A stretch of DNA of 64,000 nt, from positions 3,286,001 to 3,350,000 of the forward strand of contig CP124680.1 in assembly GCA_029961745.1 (NCBI GenBank), in the 5' to 3' direction. Below, piece after piece: positions 46,895-54,959 of this stretch. The translations under genes were made by a program, and so were the position numbers. Within the stretch, counting starts at the first letter, position 1. Each line of letters opens with the position of its first letter. The notes beneath the pieces are model-generated. The model made no database searches. It was not told the DNA's origin and worked only from the letters and a program-made list of their open reading frames with translations. Origin of the DNA: Nocardioides sp. L-11A. GTDB lineage: Bacteria > Actinomycetota > Actinomycetes > Propionibacteriales > Nocardioidaceae.

Positions 46895-47878
46895 GTGACA
46901 GAGGCCACGGGCAGGGCGGAGACCCTGTCCCCGATCGCGACGCGGGCCGTCCCGCTGCTGGTGTACGCCGGCGCGCTGGGTGCCTACATCGTCACGGTCG
47001 GGCTCCCCAAGCAGTCCTGGGTCGCCGTCATCTGGCTGTGGCTGCTCACGATCGCCTGGGACGTGCGCAAGCCGGTGCGCGAGCACCTCGCCTTCCTGCG
47101 CGACTGGTCGCTCCCGCTGGCGCTTCTCCTGCTCTACCTCTACAGCCGCGGGATCTCCGACGACCTGGGTTTCGTGTCGGTGCACGTGACCGAGCCGATC
47201 GACGCCGACCGGTGGCTGTTCGGCGGCACGCTGCCCACGGAGTGGCTCCAGACGCGGCTGTGCGGCGAGCCGTGCATCCGGGCCTCCGCGCCCGCCTGGT
47301 ACGACGTCCTGCTGACGACGGTGTACTACTCGCACTTCTTCGTGGCCCTGACGATCGCCGCGGTGCTGTGGATGCGCAACCGGTTCGAGTGGATCCGCTA
47401 CATGCGCCGCTACCTGTCGCTCAACTTCCTCGCCCTGACGATCTACATCGTCTACCCGATGGCACCGCCGTGGATGGCCTCGCGCGACGGGCACCTCAGC
47501 GACGGCATCGCCCGGATCACCGGCCGCGGCTGGTGGGAGTTCGGCCGCGGCGGAGGCGGCGGTGGTGGTGGCACCCACCAGAGCATCTCGGCGGTGGGCA
47601 ACCAGGTCGCGGCGATGCCGTCACTGCACGCGGGCATCTCGATCCTGGTGGCCGCCTGGGCGATCAGCCGACTGCGGGGCCGCTGGCGGTGGCTGCTCGC
47701 GCTCTATCCACTGGCGATGTCGTTCATGCTGGTCTACTACGCCGAGCACTATGTCGTCGACATCATCGCCGGCGGCCTGTGCGTGGCGGTCGTGCTGGTC
47801 GGCTGGACCACGTGGGAGCGCCGCAACGGGCGCCGGCCTCAGCGGGTGGTCGGGGCGCCGGGCACCGAGACGTCGTAG
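46895..47878 (+). CDS. PAP2-family membrane phosphatase / phosphatidylinositol-type transferase
   Basis: A 327-residue membrane protein with about six helices. Residues about 240-265 and 285-300 carry the PAP2 active-site blocks VAAMPSLHAGIS and YYAEHYVVDIIAG, with the two catalytic histidines and the aspartate. The shape and motif spacing resemble the AUR1/inositol-phosphorylceramide-synthase-like branch (DUF and PAP2_3 types). A run of eight glycines precedes the active site. GTG 46895-46897 follows GGAGG at 5 nt; earlier starts lack a ribosome site. It is the only plus-strand gene inside the dcw cluster, and its 3' end overlaps ftsQ by 40 bp. Lipid substrate unknown. Confidence 0.87.
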   Translation: MTEATGRAETLSPIATRAVPLLVYAGALGAYIVTVGLPKQSWVAVIWLWLLTIAWDVRKPVREHLAFLRDWSLPLALLLLYLYSRGISDDLGFVSVHVTEPIDADRWLFGGTLPTEWLQTRLCGEPCIRASAPAWYDVLLTTVYYSHFFVALTIAAVLWMRNRFEWIRYMRRYLSLNFLALTIYIVYPMAPPWMASRDGHLSDGIARITGRGWWEFGRGGGGGGGGTHQSISAVGNQVAAMPSLHAGISILVAAWAISRLRGRWRWLLALYPLAMSFMLVYYAEHYVVDIIAGGLCVAVVLVGWTTWERRNGRRPQRVVGAPGTETS

Positions 47879-48594
47879 ACCTTCGCGTCGACGCCGAGTA
47901 GCTCGAGCAGCACGGCGGCCTTGTCGTCGGCCTGCTCCGCGCTCCCCCACCGCACCAGCCGACCGTCGCGCAGGTGCAGGTCGATCTCGTCGACGGTGCG
48001 GACCTCGACGAAGTCGACGAGCTCGGACACCGCAGGGTCGAGCGCCACGACCACGGCGGCACCCTCGGCGAGCGCGTCGCCGTCGGCGCCCGGTCCGACC
48101 TTGACCCGGGGCAGGCCCGCCGGGGCCTTGTCGAGGCGTCCGAAGGCGACACCTGCGGCGTCGAGGTTGGTGAGCCGGTCGCCGCGGTCGAGCACCGCGA
48201 CCGGGGTGCGCTCGACGATCTCGATCCGGACATCGTGCGGCCAGGTGCGCGAGACGTCGACCGACTTGACCGTGGCGAGGGAGCGCAGCCGCACCTCGAT
48301 CGCGCGCAGGTCGACGGTCGCGAGCGGCCCGCCGAGCGGTACGTCGGCCGTGGCGAGGACCTGCTTCTCGGACAGCTGGGCGTTGCCGATCACCTGGACC
48401 GCGTCGGCGCGCAGCCAGGGCGAGAAGTAGACGGCGTAGGTGCCGAAGCCGAGCGCGACGACGAGCAGGACCGCGGCGAGGACGTAGCGCCAGGTCAGCC
48501 AGCGACGAGCCCGCTGACGGCGCGCGAACGCCCTGCGCATCCGCTCCTGGGATCCGGCCTTCGCCCCGCGGGCGCGGCCGCTACCCCTCGCCAT
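47839..48594 (-). CDS. ftsQ: Cell division protein FtsQ
   Basis: Bitopic membrane protein of the divisome, working with FtsL and FtsB. The 251-residue product has a basic cytoplasmic N terminus (about 1-38), one membrane helix (VLAAVLLVVALGFGTYAVYF), a POTRA domain beginning ADAVQVIGNAQLSEKQVLA, and the FtsQ domain. ATG 48592-48594 lies within the last 14 bp of murC; an upstream ATG at 48625-48627 would add 11 residues. Its 3' end overlaps the opposite-strand PAP2 gene. Confidence 0.93.
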   Translation of the reverse strand: MARGSGRARGAKAGSQERMRRAFARRQRARRWLTWRYVLAAVLLVVALGFGTYAVYFSPWLRADAVQVIGNAQLSEKQVLATADVPLGGPLATVDLRAIEVRLRSLATVKSVDVSRTWPHDVRIEIVERTPVAVLDRGDRLTNLDAAGVAFGRLDKAPAGLPRVKVGPGADGDALAEGAAVVVALDPAVSELVDFVEVRTVDEIDLHLRDGRLVRWGSAEQADDKAAVLLELLGVDAKVYDVSVPGAPTTR

Positions 48595-50008
48595 CGCCCC
48601 GCCTGCGGTCGGTCGCTTCGCTCCCACGCGGCTTCGCCTCCCTGAGCGCGGCGACCACCAGGGGCGCGAGGGTCGTCACGTCACCGGCACCGAGGGTGAG
48701 CACGAGGTCGCCCGGGCGGGCCAGTCCCACCACCGTGTCGACCACGGCCGCACGGTCGGGGACGAAGCGGGTCCGCCCGGCGGGCGCCGGCACGGCAGCG
48801 GCCACCAGGGCCCCGGTGACCTCGGGGTCGGGGTCCTCACGAGCGACGTACACGTCCATCACCACCACCTCGTCGGCGGCGCCGAGCTCCCGGCCCATCT
48901 GCTCGCCGAAGATGCGGGTGCGGGAGACCAGGTGGGGCTGGAAGCACACCACCAGACGACCCTCGCCCGCGACCAGAGACCGGGCGGCCTCGAGGTCCCC
49001 GCGGATCTCGCTGGGGTGGTGGGCGTAGGAGTCGTAGACGCGGATGGCACCGCCGGCCGCGTCCACCGATCCGACCAGCTCCATGCGGCGCTTGGCCCCG
49101 CGGTGCTTCGCCAGCCCGGCCGCGAGCCTGGTCGGGTCCAGCCCGAGCTCGAGGCCGACGGCCAGCGCGAGCAGGGCGTCCTGCGCGTAGTGGCGCCCCG
49201 GGACAGCGAGCTCGACGGCGCCGAGATCCGCACCGTCGCGCGCGACCCGGAACCGGGTGCGGCCGCCCTCGATGACGAGGTCGTGGCCGCGCAGCCGGGC
49301 GTCGGCGGCGAAGCCGACGGTCCGCTCGGTCAGGTCGGCCCGCTCGGCGAGGGTGACCTCGGCGCGGCCCACGAACTCCGCGAAGGCGGCCTCGTAGGCA
49401 TCCTCGCTCCCCCAGTGGTCGAGGTGGTCGGCGTCGACGTTGGTGACGACGGCGATGCGCGGGGTGTAGACGAGGAAGGCGCCGTCGGACTCGTCGGCCT
49501 CGACCACCGCTACGGGTCCGGTGCCGAGCCGGGCATTGGTGCCCAGGCTCTCGACCTCGGCGCCGATCGCGAAGGTGGGGTCGAGACCGGCCTCCTGCAG
49601 GGCGACGACCGTCATCGCGGTGGTCGTGGTCTTGCCGTGCGTGCCGGCGACGGCGACTACGTCGCGGCCGAGCAGGACGGATTGGAGACCCGCGGAGCGC
49701 GGCCACAGGCGCAGCCCGCGGTCGAGCGCGGCGACGATCTCGGGGTTGTCCTCGCGGGCCGCGGTCGTCGCGACCACGGTGTCGACGCCGGTGAGGTGGT
49801 CGGCGGCGTGGCCCAGGTGGACGGTGATCCCCTCGGCGCGCAGGGCGCGGACCACGGCCGAGTCGCTCACGTCGCTGCCGCTGACGGGGACACCGGCCTG
49901 GTGCATCAGCCGCGCGATGCCGGACAGCCCGGCGCCGCCGATGCCGACGAAGTGGACGTGGCCGAGGCGGTCCGCGGGCAGGATCTCGTCGGGGACCGGG
50001 ATCTTCAC
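48581..50008 (-). CDS. murC: UDP-N-acetylmuramate-L-alanine ligase
   Basis: Adds L-alanine to UDP-MurNAc, starting the peptidoglycan stem peptide. The 475-residue Mur ligase has the N-terminal FVGIGGAGLSGIA, the ATP loop VAGTHGKTTTT (about 120-130), EADESDGAFL, VTNVDADHLDHW and YDSYAHHPSEI. The motif usually reading H-N-x-x-N-A-L reads RHYAQDALLAL here, so both asparagines are replaced. Overlaps murG and ftsQ. Confidence 0.95.
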   Translation of the reverse strand: MKIPVPDEILPADRLGHVHFVGIGGAGLSGIARLMHQAGVPVSGSDVSDSAVVRALRAEGITVHLGHAADHLTGVDTVVATTAAREDNPEIVAALDRGLRLWPRSAGLQSVLLGRDVVAVAGTHGKTTTTAMTVVALQEAGLDPTFAIGAEVESLGTNARLGTGPVAVVEADESDGAFLVYTPRIAVVTNVDADHLDHWGSEDAYEAAFAEFVGRAEVTLAERADLTERTVGFAADARLRGHDLVIEGGRTRFRVARDGADLGAVELAVPGRHYAQDALLALAVGLELGLDPTRLAAGLAKHRGAKRRMELVGSVDAAGGAIRVYDSYAHHPSEIRGDLEAARSLVAGEGRLVVCFQPHLVSRTRIFGEQMGRELGAADEVVVMDVYVAREDPDPEVTGALVAAAVPAPAGRTRFVPDRAAVVDTVVGLARPGDLVLTLGAGDVTTLAPLVVAALREAKPRGSEATDRRRGDGEG

Positions 50009-51090
50009 CGCACCGCGTCCCGGATGATCCTGGCCAGCCGGTCGTCGGCGTCGCGCGGCACCAGGTCGGCTGCCGCGGTGCCCATCCGGGCCAGCCGGTC
50101 GGCGTCGGTGGCCAGGGCGGGCACCGTGTCGGCGACGTAGTCGGCGCTGAAGGAGGCGTCCTCGACGAGCAGCGCTCCGCCGGCGTCCACGACAGGACGG
50201 GCGTTGAGGGCCTGCTCGCCGTTGCCGATCGGCAGCGGCACGAAGATCGCGGGTACGCCGGTGGCGGCCGCCTCGACGACACTGGACGCGCCGGAGCGGC
50301 AGACCATCAGGTCGGCCGCGGCCAGGGCGAGGTCCATCCGCTCGACGAAGGGCAGCACGACGTAGGGCACGCCGGTCGGGACCGGCTCGGTCCAGCTCGG
50401 GTCGCCCGCGCCGTTGGGCCCGATGACGTGCAGGACCTGGACCCCGGCGGAGCCGAGCGCGGCCGCCGCGCCGCTGACGGCCTGGTTGAGCCGCCGCGCA
50501 CCCTGCGAGCCGCCGGTGACGACGAGCGTCGGCAGGTCGGGGTCGAGACCGAAGAAGGCCCGCGCCTCGGCACGCAGGGCCGGCCGGTCCAGGGTCGAGA
50601 TCATCCGTCGGATCGGCAGGCCGACGTACTCGGCGTTGCGCAGCGGCGTGTCGGGGAAGCTCACCGCGACCCGCGCGGCGACGCGGGCGCCGACCTTGTT
50701 GGCGATGCCGGGCAGCGCGTTCTGCTCGTGGACGACCAGCGGCAGTCGGCGACGTCGGGCGGCGACGTACGCCGGCATCGAGACGTAGCCGCCATAGCCG
50801 ACGATCACGTCGGGACGGATCTCGTCGACGACCTCGAGCGCGGCCTTGACCGCGCCCCGCAGGCGCTGCGGCACGAGGGCGAGGTCCTTGCCGGGCTTGC
50901 GCGGCAGCGGCACCGGCGGCACCAGCCGCAGCGGGTAGCCGGCGGCCGGCACGACCCGGTTCTCCAGGCCGCGCGGCGTGCCGAGGCAGGTGATCTCGGC
51001 GTCCGGGTCGAGTCGGCGCAGGGCGTCGGCGGTGGCGAGCAGCGGCGAGGTGTGCCCCGCCGTCCCCCCGCCGGCCAGAAGAATCCTCAC
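50005..51090 (-). CDS. murG: UDP-GlcNAc:lipid I N-acetylglucosaminyltransferase MurG
   Basis: Makes lipid II from lipid I on the inner membrane face. The 361-residue GT-B enzyme has the N-terminal glycine loop LLAGGGTAGHTSPLLA, VGYGGYVSMPAYVAA, HEQNALPGIANK, VTGGSQGARRLN and CRSGASSVVEAAATGVPAIFVP. It overlaps the murC start by 4 bp and begins 10 nt after the ftsW stop. Confidence 0.96.
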   Translation of the reverse strand: MRILLAGGGTAGHTSPLLATADALRRLDPDAEITCLGTPRGLENRVVPAAGYPLRLVPPVPLPRKPGKDLALVPQRLRGAVKAALEVVDEIRPDVIVGYGGYVSMPAYVAARRRRLPLVVHEQNALPGIANKVGARVAARVAVSFPDTPLRNAEYVGLPIRRMISTLDRPALRAEARAFFGLDPDLPTLVVTGGSQGARRLNQAVSGAAAALGSAGVQVLHVIGPNGAGDPSWTEPVPTGVPYVVLPFVERMDLALAAADLMVCRSGASSVVEAAATGVPAIFVPLPIGNGEQALNARPVVDAGGALLVEDASFSADYVADTVPALATDADRLARMGTAAADLVPRDADDRLARIIRDAVR

Positions 51091-51100
51091 GCGGCAGAAC

Positions 51101-52372
51101 CTACCCGCGAGCGGAGAGCCCGGCGGACCGGGCCCGGCGGCGCTGGGCCAGGGCGCGCGCGGCCGCCGGCTCGCGCCGGGCGAAGCCGATGACCAGACCG
51201 AGGGCGCTCAGCGTCGGGAGCAGGCTGGAGCCGCCGTAGGACACCAGGGGGAGAGGGATGCCGATCACCGGGAGCAGCGCCAGCACCATGCCGACGTTGA
51301 TGATCATCTGGCACAGCAGCCACACCACGATGCCGAAGGTGCAGTAGCGCACGAACGGCTGCTTGGTCTCGCGGGCGACGCGGACGCCTGCGTAGGCGAG
51401 GACGAGGAACAGCCCGATCACCAGCAGCGTGCCGATCAGGCCGAGCTCCTCGCCGAGCACGGCGAAGATGAAGTCGGTGTGCGCCTCGGGCAACTGGCCC
51501 CACTTCTGCTGGCTCGCGCCGATGCCCTCGCCGAGGACGCCGCCGCTGGCCATGGCGTAGAGACCGTGGGCGGGCTGCCAGCCGGTGCCGTGGTAGTCCT
51601 GGAACGGATCCGCGAAGGTGGCGATGCGCGCCAGGCGGGTGGGCGAGGTCGCGGCCAGGGCCAGCGCCGCGACGCTCACGACGGCGAACACCAGACCGAA
51701 CAGCCGTCCCGGCGCACCGACGACCCAGAGCATCGCGACCAGCAGGGCGAAGAAGATCAGCGCGGTGCCGAGGTCCTTGCCGACCACGACCAGCCCGGTC
51801 GCGAGCACCATGCCGGGGACCACCGGTACCAGCATCTGGTGCAGGCTGCCCAGCCGACGCTCCTTGTTGGCGTAGATGTGGCTGGCCCAGATGATCAGCG
51901 AGAGCTTCGCGATCTCGGAGGGCTGCACCTGGATCGGGCCGAGCACCAGCCAGTTGGTGTTGCCATTGACCTCCCGCCCGGCGAACGCGGTCACGATGAG
52001 CAGCGCGAGCGAGATCGAGAACGCGGGATAGGCCAGGCCGCGCACCCAGCGCACGGACACCCGCGAGGCGATGAAGGCGCAGGGCACGCCGATCACGACC
52101 CACATCAGCTGGCGGCGCACGATCGTGTAGGAGTCGCCGGTCTCGCGGTAGGCCCGCACGCTCGACGCACTGAGCACCATGATCAGGCCGATCACGAGCA
52201 GCAGCGCGGTGGCGCCGAGGAGCAGGTAGTAGGTCGTGAGCGGGCGGTCGAGCGCGTCCTTGAGGGCGCTCAGCCAGCCCGGGCGGCGGGCGCGTGAGCG
52301 GAGGAGGCCGAGGCGGAGTCGTTCGGGCCCGGTCGTCTCGGACCTGGTCGTCTCGGGGTTGGCGGTGGTGAT
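51101..52372 (-). CDS. ftsW: Lipid II polymerase / division protein FtsW (start uncertain)
   Basis: SEDS-family glycosyltransferase that polymerises septal peptidoglycan with FtsI. About 423 residues with ten membrane helices and the motifs GREVNGNTNWLVLGPIQVQP, SEIAKLSLIIW, GKDLGTALIF, EAHTDFIFAVLGEELGLIG and LPLVSYGGSSL. No ATG, GTG or TTG lies in frame between the murD stop and the first helix. The best-placed start is an ATC at 52370-52372, with AAGGGGGAG 5 nt upstream. Alternatives are CTG 52406-52408 or ATG 52487-52489, which lies 85 bp inside murD. Confidence 0.93.
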   Translation of the reverse strand: MTTANPETTRSETTGPERLRLGLLRSRARRPGWLSALKDALDRPLTTYYLLLGATALLLVIGLIMVLSASSVRAYRETGDSYTIVRRQLMWVVIGVPCAFIASRVSVRWVRGLAYPAFSISLALLIVTAFAGREVNGNTNWLVLGPIQVQPSEIAKLSLIIWASHIYANKERRLGSLHQMLVPVVPGMVLATGLVVVGKDLGTALIFFALLVAMLWVVGAPGRLFGLVFAVVSVAALALAATSPTRLARIATFADPFQDYHGTGWQPAHGLYAMASGGVLGEGIGASQQKWGQLPEAHTDFIFAVLGEELGLIGTLLVIGLFLVLAYAGVRVARETKQPFVRYCTFGIVVWLLCQMIINVGMVLALLPVIGIPLPLVSYGGSSLLPTLSALGLVIGFARREPAAARALAQRRRARSAGLSARG

Positions 52373-52404
52373 GTCGCTCCCCCTTGCTCCTGCCTCGCTG
52401 CTGC

Positions 52405-53889
52405 TCAGCCGCTGACGTGGTCCCGCACCGCCGCGGCGAAGGCGTCGCCCCGCGCGGCGTAGTCGGTGAACTGGTCCATCGAGGCGCATCCCGGCGCCAG
52501 CAGGACCGTGTCGCCCGGTTGGGCGACCCCGGCAGCGGCGGCGACGACGCGCCTCATCAGGTCGAGCTCTCCGACGGCTCCAGTCTCGGGGGTCTCGACC
52601 TCGATCACGGGCACATCGGGTGCGTGTCGCGAAAGCGCCTCCGCGATCACCGGTCGGTCCCGGCCGATCAGGACGGCCGTGCGCAGCCGGCCGCCGACGG
52701 CGCGGACCAGGTCGTCGAAGGAGGCCCCCTTGGCGAGTCCGCCGGCGACCCACACGACCGGCTCGAACGCCGCCAGTGAGGACGCCGCCGCGTGGGGGTT
52801 GGTGGCCTTGGAGTCGTCGACCCAGGTGATCCCGTCGTGCTCGGCGACCGCCGCGATCCGATGACCGTCCGGGCGGAAGGACCGCAGCCCGTCGCGTACG
52901 GCGGCCTGGCTGATGCCGTGGGCGCGCGCGAGCGCGGCAGCGGCGAGGGCGTTGGCGACGAAGTGCGGCGCCGACGAGGCGAGGTCGGCGAGGGTGCACA
53001 GCTCGGCCGCGCTTGTGGCGCGCTCCTCGACGAACGCACGGTCGACCAGGATGTCCTCGACCACGCCGAGCATCCCCGCCGCCGGCGTACCGAGGGTGAA
53101 GCCGATGGCCCGCGCTCCCTCGATGACATCGGCCTCGCGGACCAGCCGCTCGGTGGCGGGATCCGCGACGTTGTAGACGCACGCACGCTGGACGTTCTCG
53201 TAGATCCGCCCCTTGTCGCGGGCGTAGTCGTCCATGCCGGACGGCCCGGCGTACCAGTCGAGGTGGTCCTCGGCGACGTTGAGCACGACGGCGCTCTCCG
53301 CCGACATCGAGTCGGTGTAGTGGAGCTGGAAGCTCGACAGCTCCACGGCGATCACGTCGTACGGCTCGGGGTCCATGACGGCCTCGGTCAGCGGCAGGCC
53401 GACGTTGCCGGCCGCGACGCTGCGCAATCCGGCCGCCCGCAGGATGCTGTCGAGCATCTGCACGGTCGTGGTCTTGCCGTTGGTGCCGGTGACGCACAGC
53501 CAGGGCGCGGGCCGCTCGGGGTCGCGCAGCCGCCAGGCGAGCTCGACCTCCCCCCACACGGGTACGCCGCGCTCCCGGGCCGCGACGATGATCGGCGCGT
53601 CCGGGCGGAAGCCCGGGGAGACGACGAGGACGTCGGCCTGGCCGGGCAGGCCCGCCGTCGCACCCTCGCGCGCGTCGATCCGGGCGCCGAGACTCTCCAG
53701 CAGCTCGGCCCGCTCGCGCAGCCGCGGGCTCAGCGACTCGGCGACGGCGTGCACGTCGGCGCCCAGGAAGAGCAGGTTGTCGACGACCGCGGCGCCGCTG
53801 GTGCCGAAGCCGGCGACGACGGCACGCACGCCCGCCCAGGAGTCGGTGCGGCCCAGGGTGGTGACATCGGGCCGGTTCGCGTCGGTCAT
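52405..53889 (-). CDS. murD: UDP-N-acetylmuramoylalanine-D-glutamate ligase
   Basis: Adds D-glutamate to the stem peptide. The 494-residue Mur ligase has VAGFGTSGAAVVD, the ATP loop VTGTNGKTTTVQML, VELSSFQLHY, LNVAEDHLDWYAG, VDDSKATNPHA and LLAPGCASMDQFTDYAARGD, the usual closing motif. Its ATG (53887-53889) shares one base with the mraY stop. A 32-nt gap to the ftsW ATC contains the probable ftsW ribosome site. Confidence 0.96.
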   Translation of the reverse strand: MTDANRPDVTTLGRTDSWAGVRAVVAGFGTSGAAVVDNLLFLGADVHAVAESLSPRLRERAELLESLGARIDAREGATAGLPGQADVLVVSPGFRPDAPIIVAARERGVPVWGEVELAWRLRDPERPAPWLCVTGTNGKTTTVQMLDSILRAAGLRSVAAGNVGLPLTEAVMDPEPYDVIAVELSSFQLHYTDSMSAESAVVLNVAEDHLDWYAGPSGMDDYARDKGRIYENVQRACVYNVADPATERLVREADVIEGARAIGFTLGTPAAGMLGVVEDILVDRAFVEERATSAAELCTLADLASSAPHFVANALAAAALARAHGISQAAVRDGLRSFRPDGHRIAAVAEHDGITWVDDSKATNPHAAASSLAAFEPVVWVAGGLAKGASFDDLVRAVGGRLRTAVLIGRDRPVIAEALSRHAPDVPVIEVETPETGAVGELDLMRRVVAAAAGVAQPGDTVLLAPGCASMDQFTDYAARGDAFAAAVRDHVSG

Positions 53890-54959
53890 CAGAGCCGGGA
53901 GACCCATTCGGCGTAGAAGATGCCGAGGCCGGTGGCGACGAACAGGCCGGTGATGATCCAGAACCGGATCACCACGGTGACCTGCTCCCAGCCGAGCATC
54001 TCGAAGTGGTGGTGGATCGGCGCCATCCGGAAGATCCGCCGGCCCTTGGACAGCTTGAAGAAGCCCACCTGCAACATCACCGAGACCGTCTCCAGGACGA
54101 ACAGGCCGCCGAGGATGACCAGCAGCAGCTCGGTGCGGGTGAGGATCGCGAACCCGGCCAGTGCACTGCCGAGCGCGAGCGAGCCGGTGTCGCCCATGAA
54201 GATCTTGGCCGGCGAGGCGTTCCACCACAGGAAGCCGAAGCAGGCACCGGTGATCGCCGCCGCGATGATCGCCAGGTCGAGCGGGTCACGCACGTTGTAG
54301 CAGGTGGCGCTCGGCTCCTCCTGGCAGAACTGGTTGCTCTGCCAGATGTTGACCAGCGTATAGGCGCCGAAGACCATCACCGACGCCCCGGCGGCCAGGC
54401 CGTCGAGACCATCGGTGAGGTTGACGGCGTTGCTGAAGCCGGCGACGAACAGCCAGATCAGCAGCAGCGCCAGGACGGTCGGCAGCACGAACCAGTCGAG
54501 CTCGCGCAGGAAGGAGACCTTCTCGCTGGCCGGGGTGCGGCCGTGCGAGTCCTCCAGCATCGGCGAGAGGGCGAGCCAGCCGAAGACCAGCGCGATCACC
54601 GTCTGCCCGGCCATCTTGGCCTTGCTGCGCAGGCCCAGGCTGCGCTTCTTGAAGATCTTGATGAAGTCGTCGAGGAAGCCGACCAGGCCCATCCCGACGA
54701 ACAGGAACAGCAACAGCAGGGCCGACGCGCTCGGGGCGGTCAGCGTGATCAGCTTGGCCGCGAAGTAGCCGATGACCGCGGCCAGGATGATGACCACCCC
54801 GCCCATGACGGGCGTGCCGCGCTTGGTGTGGTGGCTGGTCGGGCCGTCCTCGCGGATCTCCTGCCCGTAGCCCAGCTTGGTGAACGCATTGATCGCCACC
54901 CGGGTGCCGAGCAGCGAGATCAGCAGGGCGATGCCCCCGCCGAGCAGGATCGCTCTCAC
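53889..54959 (-). CDS. mraY: Phospho-N-acetylmuramoyl-pentapeptide transferase MraY
   Basis: Transfers phospho-MurNAc-pentapeptide to undecaprenyl phosphate, giving lipid I. The 356-residue protein has ten membrane helices and the family blocks SHHTKRGTPVMGG, FLDDFIKIFKKRSLGL with the Asp-Asp pair, NAVNLTDGLDGLA, FMGDTGSLALG and MAPIHHHFEMLGW with the histidine cluster. GTG start; 4-bp overlap with the murF stop. Confidence 0.96.
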   Translation of the reverse strand: MRAILLGGGIALLISLLGTRVAINAFTKLGYGQEIREDGPTSHHTKRGTPVMGGVVIILAAVIGYFAAKLITLTAPSASALLLLFLFVGMGLVGFLDDFIKIFKKRSLGLRSKAKMAGQTVIALVFGWLALSPMLEDSHGRTPASEKVSFLRELDWFVLPTVLALLLIWLFVAGFSNAVNLTDGLDGLAAGASVMVFGAYTLVNIWQSNQFCQEEPSATCYNVRDPLDLAIIAAAITGACFGFLWWNASPAKIFMGDTGSLALGSALAGFAILTRTELLLVILGGLFVLETVSVMLQVGFFKLSKGRRIFRMAPIHHHFEMLGWEQVTVVIRFWIITGLFVATGLGIFYAEWVSRL

